Shown: piece after piece, positions 19,746 to 29,935 of the stretch
Numbering within the stretch: position 1 is the stretch's first letter
Layout of the letters: each line of letters begins with the position of its first letter
Source: Pedobacter sp. SYSU D00535
Lineage (GTDB): Bacteria; Bacteroidota; Bacteroidia; Sphingobacteriales; Sphingobacteriaceae
Length of the DNA stretch: 58,802 nt
NCBI RefSeq assembly: GCF_017355855.1
Contig: NZ_JAFEWD010000016.1
Span: 1 to 58,802, forward strand
Direction: 5' to 3'
Program-made: the position numbers and the translations under genes
Notes under the pieces: generated by a model
Told to the model about the DNA's origin: nothing
The model's input: only the letters and a program-made list of their open reading frames with translations
The model's database searches: none

Positions 19746-20516
19746 ATGAAAGTAGTACTATTAGCCGGGGGATTGGGGACCAGGCTGTCAGAAGAAACCT
19801 CTTTACGTCCGAAGCCAATGGTTGAAATCGGCGGCATGCCTATGTTATGGCATATCATGAAGATTTATTCGGCCCACGGATTCAATGATTTTATTATTTG
19901 TCTCGGCTATAAGGGCTATTATATCAAAGAGTATTTTTCCAACTACTTCCTCCATAAATCCGATGTAACTATAGATCTTAAGTCGAACTCGGTAAAGGTG
20001 CATGATTCCCAAGCTGAGCCCTGGACGATCACGCTCGTCGATACGGGAAATGAAACGATGACGGGCGGCCGGATCAAAAGAATAAAGCCGCATATAGGCA
20101 ACGAGCCATTCCTGCTTACCTATGGAGATGGTGTTAGCAATGTCGATATAAAAGGCCTGGTAGAATACCACAAATCACAGGGGAAGTACTGTACGGTGAC
20201 CGCTGTCCAACCTTCAGGGCGTTTTGGTGCGCTCAATCTTTCTGAAGAAAATCAGGTAGACTCCTTCCTAGAGAAGCCGAAAGGAGACGGCGCCTGGATT
20301 AATGGAGGATTTTTTGTGTGCGAGCCTGCAGTTTTTAACTTCATTGACGGGGATAGTACCATTTGGGAAAGAGACCCGATGGAGCGAATAGCTGCGGAGA
20401 AGCAAATGACTGCCTTCAAACATACAGGTTTCTGGAAGCCTATGGATACCTTGAGGGATAAACATGAGCTGGAAGAGGATTGGTCTAAAGGGAAGGCACA
20501 ATGGAAGATTTGGTAA
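19746..20516 (+). CDS. rfbF: Glucose-1-phosphate cytidylyltransferase
   Basis: The enzyme makes CDP-D-glucose from glucose 1-phosphate and CTP, committing carbon to 3,6-dideoxyhexoses. The 256-residue protein opens with LLAGGLGTRLSEETSLRPKP, the nucleotidyltransferase signature, followed by MVEIGGMPMLWHIM. The metal-binding TYGDGVSNVD and the FLEKPKGDGAWINGGFFV segment are typical of RfbF. It begins ten bases after the reductase gene and lies 20 bases before rfbG. Confidence 0.96.
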   Translation: MKVVLLAGGLGTRLSEETSLRPKPMVEIGGMPMLWHIMKIYSAHGFNDFIICLGYKGYYIKEYFSNYFLHKSDVTIDLKSNSVKVHDSQAEPWTITLVDTGNETMTGGRIKRIKPHIGNEPFLLTYGDGVSNVDIKGLVEYHKSQGKYCTVTAVQPSGRFGALNLSEENQVDSFLEKPKGDGAWINGGFFVCEPAVFNFIDGDSTIWERDPMERIAAEKQMTAFKHTGFWKPMDTLRDKHELEEDWSKGKAQWKIW

Positions 20517-20536
20517 TTTTTAGAACAAGACAATAG

Positions 20537-21625
20537 ATGCAGTTCTGGGACATTTATAAAGGAAAGAAAGTACTATTAACCGGCCATACCGGATTCAAAG
20601 GGTCCTGGATGGCTATTTGGTTGAAGATGTTAGGCGCCGAAGTGTATGGCTATGCGCTCGCACCTTCTGGTCCGGAGGACAATTTTGTCACCTGTGGACT
20701 TGCTTCCGAGATCAATCATCTTGAGGGCGATGTAAGGGACGGCAACAAATTGAGAGCCTATTTCCAGGAGCTGCAACCAGATATTGCATTTCACCTGGCT
20801 GCTCAACCACTCGTACTTCTTTCCTATGACGATCCCGTTGGTACCTTTGAATCGAACCTGATGGGTGTTGTCAACTTTTTTGAAGCGGTTCGCGCAACAC
20901 CTTCGGTAAAGGCAGCGATAAATGTAACAAGCGACAAATGCTACGACAATAAAGAGTGGGTATGGGGCTACAGAGAAAATGACCCTATGGGGGGAAAAGA
21001 TCCTTATAGTGCCAGTAAAGGCTGTGCCGAACTTATTACCTCCTCGTACCTTCATTCCTATTTTAGTGCGGAGGGGACAGCTGCAATTGCATCCGCCAGA
21101 GCTGGTAATGTGATAGGAGGGGGCGACTGGGCCAAGGACAGAATTATTGCAGATTACTTTCGTGCTTATCGAAAGGATGAGAAGCTGCTGGTTCGAAATC
21201 CTTATGCAACCAGGCCCTGGCAACATGTGTTGGAGCCACTGAGTGGCTACTTGAATCTGGGTGCGAAGCTTTTGCAGGAGGGGAAGAAATATAGTGGCGG
21301 TTGGAACTTTGGTCCCGAGGATACGGCTAATTATTCGGTAAAGGATCTTATTGAAAAACTGCTTGTATTAGATAAAAGAGGCGGCTATACGACTCCTAAT
21401 AATCTAAATAAACCTCACGAAGCCACTTTTCTAAAGCTGGATATTTCAAAAGCTGTCAATTTCCTTCAATGGCGGCCTGTATTAAATTTCGATGAGACGG
21501 TACAGTTTACGTATACGGGATACAAAGACGAATTGAGTACCAGAGATGTTTTGAAACACCGGAGGATACAAATTGGTGAATATGTGGCTAAAGCCCATGA
21601 AAAAGGTATAGCATGGAGCCATTAA
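20537..21625 (+). CDS. rfbG: CDP-glucose 4,6-dehydratase
   Basis: It converts CDP-glucose to CDP-4-dehydro-6-deoxyglucose. The 362-residue extended SDR protein has the NAD loop GHTGFKGSWMAIWL, the catalytic TSDKCYDNKE segment and DPYSASKGCAE (YxxxK), all diagnostic of RfbG. The end overlaps the following gene by 13 bases, indicating translational coupling. Confidence 0.97.
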   Translation: MQFWDIYKGKKVLLTGHTGFKGSWMAIWLKMLGAEVYGYALAPSGPEDNFVTCGLASEINHLEGDVRDGNKLRAYFQELQPDIAFHLAAQPLVLLSYDDPVGTFESNLMGVVNFFEAVRATPSVKAAINVTSDKCYDNKEWVWGYRENDPMGGKDPYSASKGCAELITSSYLHSYFSAEGTAAIASARAGNVIGGGDWAKDRIIADYFRAYRKDEKLLVRNPYATRPWQHVLEPLSGYLNLGAKLLQEGKKYSGGWNFGPEDTANYSVKDLIEKLLVLDKRGGYTTPNNLNKPHEATFLKLDISKAVNFLQWRPVLNFDETVQFTYTGYKDELSTRDVLKHRRIQIGEYVAKAHEKGIAWSH

Positions 21626-22512
21626 GGAAGATATTGGTTACGGGAGCCTCCGGGTTTGTCGGGAAACATCTGGTGAGGGGCTTATGTGAAGCAGGCTACC
21701 AGGTGGTGGGGCTAGTCAGAGAAAATTCAGACACAAGGGCGTTACCGCAACTGCCAGATTGCCATCTTTATTATCTTGAGGGCGGGCTCGAAAAGCTATT
21801 TTTTGATTTTGAAATTCAGGGCATAATACATACTGCAACCTCCTATGGTAAATCAGGGTTACTGTCAGAAGTGTTAGAGACCAACCTCGTGTTACCGGTG
21901 AAATTGATCGAAGCAGGGATATCAAGGGGACTTCAATTTTTCATAAACACAGACACCTTTTTTACCAAATCTTCCGGAACTTATCAGTACCTGAACCAGT
22001 ATACGCAGTCGAAGCAATTCTTCATGAAAGCATTGGAGGGGTATAGGGGAAAGATAAAGTGTATCAACTTTAAGTTGGAGCATGTATACGGCGAAGGTGA
22101 TGGAGATTCGAAATTTGTGACGCAGATACTGAGACGTCTTCTTGCAAACGAACCGGCTATCGATTTAACCGATGGTTTACAAAGGAGAGATTTTATTTAT
22201 GTAAAGGACGTGGTATCGGCCTATAGAACTATACTTGAGAAGCTACCTGTATTAGATGATTATACGGAGTTGGAAGTAGGAACAGGTGAGTCGGTAAGTA
22301 TCCGGCAGTTCACCGAAACTGCGAAGAAGCTGACAACATCAACCTCCGTTCTTAATTTTGGTGCCCTGGCTACTCGTCCGGGCGAATTTAGCGAGTCAAA
22401 AGCCGATAACGAAAGGCTGAGGATTTTGGGCTGGAGGCCCACTTTTAACCTAACTCAGGGCTTAACAAAGATTATTACACACGAAAAATCGATAAGAAAT
22501 GATACAAATTAA
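21613..22512 (+). CDS. NAD(P)-dependent SDR, probable CDP-dideoxyhexose synthase/epimerase
   Basis: The 299-residue extended SDR protein has [11 protein letters not shown] (residues 10-20), an NTDTFF segment and YTQSKQFF with the catalytic YxxxK. Its place between rfbG and rfbH suggests the last step of the pathway: reducing the 4-keto group (as abequose or paratose synthases do) or changing configuration. The NTDTFF..YxxxK layout resembles abequose/paratose synthases, but the sequence alone does not tell which sugar is made. It overlaps both neighbours by 13-14 bases, so the set is tightly coupled. Confidence 0.75.
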   Translation: MEPLRKILVTGASGFVGKHLVRGLCEAGYQVVGLVRENSDTRALPQLPDCHLYYLEGGLEKLFFDFEIQGIIHTATSYGKSGLLSEVLETNLVLPVKLIEAGISRGLQFFINTDTFFTKSSGTYQYLNQYTQSKQFFMKALEGYRGKIKCINFKLEHVYGEGDGDSKFVTQILRRLLANEPAIDLTDGLQRRDFIYVKDVVSAYRTILEKLPVLDDYTELEVGTGESVSIRQFTETAKKLTTSTSVLNFGALATRPGEFSESKADNERLRILGWRPTFNLTQGLTKIITHEKSIRNDTN

Positions 22513-23773
22513 TGGAAGAGAAATTTCATTAAAAACTTCAAATCCGGTAATTGCGGGAGAGTCATATATTCCGGTAACCGGTAAAATAATTGAGGAAGAT
22601 GACCTGCTGTTGGCATTAGAAGCAGTGGCCGATGGATGGCTAACAGCCGGCCGCTTCGCCAACGAGTTTGAAAGCTCCTTTGCTTCTTATTTTGGTGCTG
22701 CTAAATCTTTATTGGTTAATTCAGGATCATCAGCGAATCTGGTGGCGTTTTATGCCCTAACCTCCCCGAAGCTGGGAGACAGAGCGATCAAGCCGGGCGA
22801 TGAGGTGATTACCGTTGCAGCCGGTTTTCCAACAACAGTAAACCCGATCATTCAGTTTGGAGCAATTCCAGTATTCATTGATGTGGACATTGCAACACAC
22901 AATGTAAAACCGGAAATGATAGAGGCTGCTGTATCTCCGAAAACAAAAGCGATCATGATTGCGCATTCCCTGGGAAATCCCTTTGATTTGGATGAAGTGA
23001 TGCGGGTGGCAAAAAAGTATAATCTTTGGGTGGTGGAAGATGACTGCGATTCCTTGGGGGCTACTTATAACGGTAAAAAAACCGGTACTTTCGGAGATAT
23101 TTCAACCTTCTCATTCTATCCTGCTCATCATATTACGATGGGAGAAGGTGGAGCTGTTTTAATTAACAATCCTGAATTGGCAAAGGTCGCAGAAAGCTTC
23201 CGCGATTGGGGTAGAGATTGTTACTGTGAACCCGGGAAGGACAATACCTGCGGGTGCAGATTCGGGCAACAACTGGGCTCCCTTCCTTATGGATATGATC
23301 ATAAGTACACCTACTCACACATTGGCTTCAACCTGAAAGTGACTGATATGCAGGCGGCGCTCGGAGTATCTCAACTAAAAAAAGTAGATCGTTTCGTTGA
23401 AAAGAGAAGACAGAATTACCGGGCCCTGTACGAGCGAATGAAGGAGTTTGAGGAAATATTCATTCTTCCGGAACCAACTCCCAATTCTGATCCATCCTGG
23501 TTCGGGTTCCTGATGACTTTGCGGGAAGGAGATGCGGCAGACAGACACATGTTAGTGCAGCATTTGGAAGCTAACAAGATAGGCACGCGTCTGCTTTTTG
23601 CAGGCAACCTACTTCGTCAGCCTGCTTATGCAAACATAAATCATAGGGTTGTGGGCGACTTAACCAATACCGATATTATAATGAATCAGTCGTTTTGGTT
23701 AGGAGTTTGGCCGGGGCTTAATGAAAGTCATTATGATTACATGGCGCAAGTTATAAGAAATTATATAGGATAA
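22499..23773 (+). CDS. rfbH: CDP-4-dehydro-6-deoxyglucose 3-dehydrase (E1)
   Basis: RfbH removes the C3 hydroxyl using PMP and an iron-sulfur cluster; electrons come from an E3 reductase. The 424-residue protein has the aminotransferase fold, but the usual Schiff-base lysine is replaced by histidine in [14 protein letters not shown] (His210/211), the hallmark of E1. The cysteines of [14 protein letters not shown] (241, 243, 251, 253) match the E1 cluster-binding region. With rfbF, rfbG and a reductase the CDP-3,6-dideoxyhexose route is complete. Confidence 0.96.
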   Translation: MIQINGREISLKTSNPVIAGESYIPVTGKIIEEDDLLLALEAVADGWLTAGRFANEFESSFASYFGAAKSLLVNSGSSANLVAFYALTSPKLGDRAIKPGDEVITVAAGFPTTVNPIIQFGAIPVFIDVDIATHNVKPEMIEAAVSPKTKAIMIAHSLGNPFDLDEVMRVAKKYNLWVVEDDCDSLGATYNGKKTGTFGDISTFSFYPAHHITMGEGGAVLINNPELAKVAESFRDWGRDCYCEPGKDNTCGCRFGQQLGSLPYGYDHKYTYSHIGFNLKVTDMQAALGVSQLKKVDRFVEKRRQNYRALYERMKEFEEIFILPEPTPNSDPSWFGFLMTLREGDAADRHMLVQHLEANKIGTRLLFAGNLLRQPAYANINHRVVGDLTNTDIIMNQSFWLGVWPGLNESHYDYMAQVIRNYIG

Positions 23774-23812
23774 AGTGTTCGCTTAGAAAAGATTAGGCTT
23801 CGAGTTTTCGAT

Positions 23813-24757
23813 ATGAATTTAACAATTGCAATTCCCACATATAACAGATATTCCAAGTTAAAACAGCAACTGGACCTTTTGGAAATTGCGAGGAATGAAT
23901 TTGGGGCGAAGTTTTCTTTGCTTGTGTGTGACAACTGTAGTACTGATGAAACGTCCAGGATTAAGGAGCATCCTGTTTTTTTGACCGCAGATAGATACGT
24001 TAGAAATACTTCCAATCTGGGATTGGTTGGTAATCTAAGAAAGTGTGTAACGGAAGCCGAGGGAGATTTTTTATGGATGTTGGGAGACGATGACCCTATT
24101 GTTCCCTCCGAACTCGCTCGTGCTACCAAACGGCTTTCACATCTGGAGTCAGCGGAACTTAATTTGATCTTCCTCGATCCGCGTCCATTAAAAGACAACT
24201 GCGAAGTGATTGAAGAAGAGGCTTCTTATATAGGTAACAAGATACACGATGACACTATTGGAACTTTGTCATTGTACAAACAGGTAAGAGACACTAACAG
24301 TTTGATGCCCTTTTGGATTTCTGCCTTCTGGATACGAGTGGATACCGCGAAAGCTACCGTTTCAAGTTCAGAGATTGGCAGTAAGAATCTGATGTTACCA
24401 TTGTACCTTTCGGGAAGGGCAGCAAGCCACGGACAAGTAGCTTATTGGAGATTCTATGCAGTCCAACATCGGTGTGATTCCGACTCGTGGAGTGATAAAT
24501 ATAAAAAATTAGTTTACTGGGTTGACTATCCAGAAGTTATTATGAGACTAGTTGGACAGGGTGTTCCAGCGACGGTATTTGAGGACTTCATTGCCGAAAA
24601 TTCATTTTCAATAAAAAAAGTACTCTCCCTCCTGTTAAAATATACTTCAGACTGGAAGCGTATTTTGACAATAAGTTGGGATTGGTTTTTATTTCGAAGG
24701 AGAAGTGACTTAAAAGGATTGCAGGAAGCCTCGGCACCAATAGCTAGGGAATACTAA
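23813..24757 (+). CDS. GT2 glycosyltransferase, abequosyltransferase-like
   Basis: The 314-residue GT-A enzyme starts MNLTIAIPTYNRYSKLKQQL and has VCDNCSTDETS, NLGLVGN and the metal-binding WMLGDDDP. This variant of GT2, with GDDDP after SNLGLVGN, resembles abequosyltransferases, and it is the first gene after the dideoxyhexose cassette. It is therefore the best candidate for transferring that sugar. There is no membrane helix; it probably acts at the cytoplasmic membrane face. Substrate assignment is inferred. Confidence 0.8.
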   Translation: MNLTIAIPTYNRYSKLKQQLDLLEIARNEFGAKFSLLVCDNCSTDETSRIKEHPVFLTADRYVRNTSNLGLVGNLRKCVTEAEGDFLWMLGDDDPIVPSELARATKRLSHLESAELNLIFLDPRPLKDNCEVIEEEASYIGNKIHDDTIGTLSLYKQVRDTNSLMPFWISAFWIRVDTAKATVSSSEIGSKNLMLPLYLSGRAASHGQVAYWRFYAVQHRCDSDSWSDKYKKLVYWVDYPEVIMRLVGQGVPATVFEDFIAENSFSIKKVLSLLLKYTSDWKRILTISWDWFLFRRRSDLKGLQEASAPIAREY

Positions 24758-24806
24758 AAACGACGAGTTAAGACATTTTTTATTGCGGTAGAAGAGAACA
24801 GCGATC

Positions 24807-26099
24807 ATGCGGACAGGGGCAGCCAATATTATAAAAACTTCACAGGATAGCAGGTTTAGAGAATGGCTAAAGCTTCTCACTATAACTGGCTTTGCCCAAG
24901 GTTTGGTTCAAGCTGTCGGTTTAGTAAGCGGAATCTTAATCATTCGCCTTCTTCCAACTGAAGAATATGCGCTTTATACCTTGGCAAATACAATGCTAGG
25001 GACAATGACGGTATTAGCGGATGGTGGAATATCAACAGGAGTGATGTCTCAAGGCGGCAAGGTTTGGAACGATCGGAAAAAATTGGGCGCCGTCCTTGCC
25101 ACTGGGCTAGAGCTGCGAAGAAAGTTTGCCATTGCCAGTTTTGCAATAGCATTGCCGATCTTAGTCTACCTACTTCGACATCATCATGCGTCATGGCTTA
25201 CAACTATTTTAATAGTAGTCTCTTTAATCCCCGCATTTTTTGCAGCCCTTTCTGATTCCTTATTGGAAATAGTTCCTAAGCTTCATCAGGAAATCGTACC
25301 ACTACAGCGGAACCAGGTAGAAGTAGGCATAGGAAGATTGTTTCTTTCTGCTTTGCTATTGTTTATATTTCCCTGGACCTTTGTCGCGATTCTTGCCGCT
25401 GGAATTCCCAGAATTTACGGAAATATTAAACTTAGGAAGATAGCGCGTAAATTCCATGAGGATTCGGACTCTAATAGCAAAGTGCGTCAGGAGATCCTAA
25501 CCGTGGTTAAAAAGTCTCTTCCTATGTGCATTTACTATGTACTGTCGGGACAAATATCTCTTTGGGTAATCTCTTTTTTTGGTGAAGTTAATACCATCGC
25601 TGAGTTAGGAGCATTGTCCAGGCTTGCAGCCGTCTTTACTCTAGTTTCAGTAATGGCCAATACCTTGATCGTACCCCGATTTTCTAGGATGGAGGATAAT
25701 AAGAATAAGTTATTGAAACTGTTTTTGGCTATTCTCCTAGCAGTTGGTCTTCTTTCGGCCTTTTTGCTGCTGATTACATCATTGTTTCCTCAAGAAATTC
25801 TTTGGATTTTAGGCGATGAATATAAGAATCTAGGATTTGAACTTGTATTAAATGTCCTGGTAAGCTGTATTGGTCTTTTAGCCGTTATTGGTTCAGGCTT
25901 AATTCAAAGCAGAGGATGGGTGTTGAATTCCACCTATATGGTAGCAATGAATATCGTAACCTTGGCTTTTGGTGCAATTGTGTTTGACTTGTCAACTTTG
26001 ACCGGGGTGCTATACTATAATATCTTGGCAGTATCGGGCCATTTTATCATGGTTTTTTTATATGGGTTATATTCAATTCTAAAAAGTAAACAAGTATGA
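24807..26099 (+). CDS. wzx: Wzx-type polysaccharide flippase
   Basis: The 430-residue integral membrane protein has about twelve hydrophobic segments. It begins with the MATE/MVF-like pattern FAQGLVQAVGLVSGILIIRL then LPTEEYALYTLANTMLG, as in oligosaccharide flippases. It would move lipid-linked repeat units across the inner membrane for Wzy. Its stop overlaps the next start (ATGA). A central stretch with a lysine-rich loop (KLRKIARKFHED) separates two sets of helices. Confidence 0.85.
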   Translation: MRTGAANIIKTSQDSRFREWLKLLTITGFAQGLVQAVGLVSGILIIRLLPTEEYALYTLANTMLGTMTVLADGGISTGVMSQGGKVWNDRKKLGAVLATGLELRRKFAIASFAIALPILVYLLRHHHASWLTTILIVVSLIPAFFAALSDSLLEIVPKLHQEIVPLQRNQVEVGIGRLFLSALLLFIFPWTFVAILAAGIPRIYGNIKLRKIARKFHEDSDSNSKVRQEILTVVKKSLPMCIYYVLSGQISLWVISFFGEVNTIAELGALSRLAAVFTLVSVMANTLIVPRFSRMEDNKNKLLKLFLAILLAVGLLSAFLLLITSLFPQEILWILGDEYKNLGFELVLNVLVSCIGLLAVIGSGLIQSRGWVLNSTYMVAMNIVTLAFGAIVFDLSTLTGVLYYNILAVSGHFIMVFLYGLYSILKSKQV

Positions 26100-26857
26100 A
26101 GCTTTCTATAATAACCATTAATTACAATGATGCAGACGGGTTAAAAAAGACCTTTGACTCGGTGTTCAAACAAACTTTTAAGGATTATGAATACATTGTA
26201 ATTGATGGTGGATCAACCGACGAAAGTGTAACTCTTATTAGATCTAAAGAAAGTTTGCTTAGCTATTGGGTAAGTGAGCCTGACAACGGAGTCTTCAATG
26301 CTATGAATAAGGGCTTATTGAAGGCACGGGGAGAATATGTCTATATGCTGAATTCTGGAGATTATTTGTATTCGAGTGATGCGTTGGAGAAGGTGTTCGG
26401 AGAGGACTTGTATAATGAAGATATTCTGACCGGGGATGTGTACCGTGAGGCAGATGGAAAAATATTTGCTGAAAGTAAATTCCCTGATAAGATTAATTTC
26501 AATCTTTTTAGGACGGGCTCGATTAGCCATCAAAGCACCTTTATAAGAAGGAGGGTTCATGACATCGTCGGCTTGTACGACGAAAGTTTGAAGTATAGCG
26601 CAGACGCTAAGTTTTTCATGTTAGCGCTCTGTCGCCATAATGTATCTTACAAACGGATTCCCCATTTTTTAGCAGTTTGTGATTGCGGGGGCCTTACCTG
26701 TAATCCATCTAATTTCGATGAAATGAAACTCGAGGGTGACAGGGTACTGAGAGAACATTTTCCTGCTTTTATAGAGGATTATCAAGAGTTAGACAAGCTA
26801 AAAGGAAGGCGAAGTAGTCGAAGCATTTCTTGGATAAAAAGGTTATTTTTTAAATAA
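26096..26857 (+). CDS. GT2 glycosyltransferase (WcaA-type)
   Basis: The 253-residue protein has the classic GT2 start LSIITINYNDADGLKKTFDS, YIVIDGGSTDES, SEPDNGVFNAMNKGL and the MLNSGDYLY segment in the DxD position. It adds a sugar to the growing unit; donor and linkage cannot be read from the sequence. It overlaps the flippase gene by four bases. Confidence 0.88.
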   Translation: MKLSIITINYNDADGLKKTFDSVFKQTFKDYEYIVIDGGSTDESVTLIRSKESLLSYWVSEPDNGVFNAMNKGLLKARGEYVYMLNSGDYLYSSDALEKVFGEDLYNEDILTGDVYREADGKIFAESKFPDKINFNLFRTGSISHQSTFIRRRVHDIVGLYDESLKYSADAKFFMLALCRHNVSYKRIPHFLAVCDCGGLTCNPSNFDEMKLEGDRVLREHFPAFIEDYQELDKLKGRRSSRSISWIKRLFFK

Positions 26858-26977
26858 GTTCGGATCTCGGCTAGGAATTATAGCGGGTCACAAAAGGTAG
26901 TAAGAAAATTTAGACACTAATCATTTATTGTATTGGTCAGGCCACGATACTTAGCTAAAATATTATACAAAGATTGA

Positions 26978-28078
26978 ATGAAAAAAGAAGGAAATATACT
27001 TACTGAAAGTTCATGGGCAATATTAGCGATAGTTAGAATGATTCTCGCTTCTATCGTTTGCATTGGACACTTAGAATATTTCACTATCCTACCGAAGGGT
27101 TTTACAGGAATTTTGCTTTTAGGGGGCAAAGCGGCGGTTTTAGGCTTTCTGTTAATTTCGGGTTTCTCTATCGGAAACTCGTATGTTAAGTCTGCGAGGG
27201 GGTATTTTAAAAGGAGGTTCTTACGTATTTACCCTCTCTATTTTTTTTCAGTCTTGTTTGCAGTTTTTTTACAAAGTTATCTTGGGTCTCCTTATCGTCT
27301 TCCTTACACTACCATGGTATCGGCCGGTGGTCTTACAAGCTTAGTTAACTTCTTTTTCCTCCAAGGTTTTGCTTCAATCACTATTCCGTATAATGGTCCC
27401 CTTTGGTCTTTAGCTGTTGAAGTTTTCTTTTATTTACTTGTTCCTTTACTACTGAGATTTCCAAGATGGCTGATATATCTTATAATAGTGTCATCAATGA
27501 TCTCCTTTAATGTGGTTCAAAAGCAATTCCTTTTTGGTCATTTAGCATTTATCTACTGCTGGGCATGGCTTATCGGCTTTTTAATTGGAGCTTATAGGAA
27601 ATACGGAGAAGCTTCCTTGTTTTTTGTATTTGGAATCGCTATTGTGTATACTAACAGGACGATAACGACAGAACCTCTAAGCTGGTTAACGTATTTCGCT
27701 GTTGGTATAATAATTTTCTATGTATCACTCTCTAATATTGCCATTTCAAAGGCCACTGTCAAGGTTTTTAATTATCTAGGTGAGCTTTCTTACCCCCTCT
27801 ACCTTTTTCACATGCCTTTATATTTACTTCTATATCACCTTGGTGTACGGCAGGCCGAGATTTTCTGCTTATTACTGATAATTTTGACCATACCTCTAAA
27901 TTATGTCCTTGACCGCAAATTAAGGACAGCTTTTTGGATACCTTTTACCGAATTCCTAGCAGACAGGGGCAGGATAGCCTTGCAGCTTTTAAAAAACAAA
28001 AAAAAAGTTGAAAGCGAGTCCAAAGACGCCTTTCGTGCTAGTTCACCCGTTGCAAATTATCGACAACTAACGAAATGA
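26978..28078 (+). CDS. Acyltransferase 3 family membrane protein
   Basis: The 366-residue protein has about ten membrane helices. It carries the catalytic-type histidine in VCIGHLEYF (helix 1) and the NGPLWSLAVEVFFY segment found in the OafA/WecH (acyltransferase 3) family. Such proteins O-acylate exopolysaccharides from the cytoplasmic membrane. The region is AT-rich compared with gmd or fcl. Its stop overlaps the next gene by four bases. Confidence 0.85.
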   Translation: MKKEGNILTESSWAILAIVRMILASIVCIGHLEYFTILPKGFTGILLLGGKAAVLGFLLISGFSIGNSYVKSARGYFKRRFLRIYPLYFFSVLFAVFLQSYLGSPYRLPYTTMVSAGGLTSLVNFFFLQGFASITIPYNGPLWSLAVEVFFYLLVPLLLRFPRWLIYLIIVSSMISFNVVQKQFLFGHLAFIYCWAWLIGFLIGAYRKYGEASLFFVFGIAIVYTNRTITTEPLSWLTYFAVGIIIFYVSLSNIAISKATVKVFNYLGELSYPLYLFHMPLYLLLYHLGVRQAEIFCLLLIILTIPLNYVLDRKLRTAFWIPFTEFLADRGRIALQLLKNKKKVESESKDAFRASSPVANYRQLTK

Positions 28079-28980
28079 GAAAAGTTAAATATCAGGGAGC
28101 CATTACCAAGATTGTGGCGTCTAGAATAGGAGCTGAAAACAAGGATAAATTCAGTCGGTTAGTAGAAGATAATTTGGAGTCTTTACTTCGTGGAATGACA
28201 AAAATTCAAGTTCCAATACAAGTGGTTAGCTTTTCTTCGCAAAAAGACTTTAACGAGCAAATATTATCTATTTTTTCTTTTTTGAAGTATGTAGGAGAAC
28301 CGAATCTCTGGATTATTTATTCTGATGGTACTCACACTGAGAGACAAAAAGCTTTACTTAATACCTTCCCATTCCTACAACTTAGATGCACGGATTTTGG
28401 AAGCCTAAGCTGTGTACATAAAGATAGTTTGAAAGATTATAAGGAGCAGTTGATTGACTACGCTAAGAAACAGCCCTTGGGGAAGAAACTACTATGTTAT
28501 TTGAATCATAGCATAGAGATGCCTACGCTATTTTTAGATTCTGATATTTTATTCTATTCTCAAGCTACCATTCTACATACTATTATAAAAGAAAGTTGTA
28601 ATGGCTGGTATTTGCCTGACGACACTTGGGGATGCTTGGATAGCAGATATAAGGAGAAAACCCAAAGGCAACTTTATCAAGCGAACTCCGGTTTTTTTCT
28701 AATTAATAGGGAAATAGAAAATTTAAAAGAGGGGCTAGATTTTTTGAAAAGCTTAAATTTTACCTACGAGTATTTCAGCGAACAAACAACTTTTCATATT
28801 CTTTTTCGAAGTAATAATTTTCTTCCCCTCGACCCTCGAATCTTTATTCTAAACTCGGGTGACCAGTTTGATTTCTCTTACTTGAAAACAAGGGAGGAAA
28901 TGGCTATGAGACACTATACTGGGCCTGTTCGGCATAAGATGTGGCAAAAAAATTGGAAGTGGCAGCTTTCATTAATATAG
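28075..28980 (+). CDS. Putative GT-A glycosyltransferase (divergent)
   Basis: This 301-residue protein matches no family I can name with certainty. TLFLDSDILFY holds a DxD in a hydrophobic strand, as in GT8-like and other nucleotide-sugar transferases. QANSGFFLIN and the late RHYTGPVRHKMW are also in the places where GT8-like enzymes bind donor and metal. There is no signal peptide or membrane helix. It is the first of three consecutive genes of similar length and similar DxD placement. Confident that it is a transferase fold; not confident of family. Confidence 0.6.
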   Translation: MRKVKYQGAITKIVASRIGAENKDKFSRLVEDNLESLLRGMTKIQVPIQVVSFSSQKDFNEQILSIFSFLKYVGEPNLWIIYSDGTHTERQKALLNTFPFLQLRCTDFGSLSCVHKDSLKDYKEQLIDYAKKQPLGKKLLCYLNHSIEMPTLFLDSDILFYSQATILHTIIKESCNGWYLPDDTWGCLDSRYKEKTQRQLYQANSGFFLINREIENLKEGLDFLKSLNFTYEYFSEQTTFHILFRSNNFLPLDPRIFILNSGDQFDFSYLKTREEMAMRHYTGPVRHKMWQKNWKWQLSLI

Positions 28981-28984
28981 GTGT

Positions 28985-29935
28985 ATGAGAAGAGGGATTT
29001 ATTTGGTTGCGAATCGAAAAAGTCAGGAAATGTGTGAGAATCTTATTTATTCTATTCGCGAAAGTGGTTGTGCCTTACCTATTCGACTCATACATTTTGG
29101 TGGTGATACCATAAAATCTGATTTTATTTCGTCGCAGGTGGAATTGCTATCCTACGAGGACTTTTCGACAGAAGCAAAAAGTTTTATCGCGAATTTACGC
29201 ACTGTTTTAACTGACTGCCCCCTTGGCTTTCTATACAGGTTTCTTGCCTTATTCGGGGATTGGGACGAATTTATTTATTCCGACAACGACGTTGTCGCCC
29301 TTCGGAATTGGGAAGAGATGCTTGAGTACCTGAGTGATTCAGATATTGTTCACGCAGATAATGAATATTTAACCGGGGGGATTTTTAATTATAATCAACC
29401 GGAGGAGGTTAAGAAACTATTTGGCAACGAAGCACTTACATCTGCTTTTACCGCCGGGCACATGGCTATTAGGAAAAGTGGGAAGTTGATTTCCGATATA
29501 AATGAGGCAATAGAGTGGTTTAAGAAGTATCCTTCCATACCTAAAAAGCACGATCAGGCGCTGCTACACGTGGCTTCATTATTAGGGAATTGGCGAGTTT
29601 TGAATCTTTGTAAGCCCTCTTTGGGTTGGTTAAGTTCCTGGGCTGGTGACTATAAGAATAGCTTAATGCTCATTCACTCGCTTCAAAAGGGGAACAAGAT
29701 TAGTCATTTGCATTATTCAGGAAGCACGCCGCTCGGAAACCTTCCTGTTGAGGAATTATTGCTCTCCAATAAAAGCGCGAAGAAGAGGCTTGGATCTCTA
29801 TTAGCAGTGAGCCTAAAAGAGTTTTCGGGTTTTTTTAAGTTTCAGTTTTACAGAAACAAGGGAAAGCGGAAGCTAATAGAATTAAAGGGTGAATTTTTAA
29901 ACCCTAGAGCATCAACTGATCTGAACAATACCTAA
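28985..29935 (+). CDS. Putative GT-A glycosyltransferase
   Basis: The 316-residue protein contains FIYSDNDVVAL, a DxD at a strand end, YLTGGIFNYN, KKHDQALLHV and a late HLHYSGSTPLG. The order DxD, GG-x-FN, DQ and H-x-SG resembles GT8 or related families. It follows its neighbour by four bases and its stop overlaps the next start by one base (TAATG). No homolog with known substrate comes to mind. Confidence 0.6.
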   Translation: MRRGIYLVANRKSQEMCENLIYSIRESGCALPIRLIHFGGDTIKSDFISSQVELLSYEDFSTEAKSFIANLRTVLTDCPLGFLYRFLALFGDWDEFIYSDNDVVALRNWEEMLEYLSDSDIVHADNEYLTGGIFNYNQPEEVKKLFGNEALTSAFTAGHMAIRKSGKLISDINEAIEWFKKYPSIPKKHDQALLHVASLLGNWRVLNLCKPSLGWLSSWAGDYKNSLMLIHSLQKGNKISHLHYSGSTPLGNLPVEELLLSNKSAKKRLGSLLAVSLKEFSGFFKFQFYRNKGKRKLIELKGEFLNPRASTDLNNT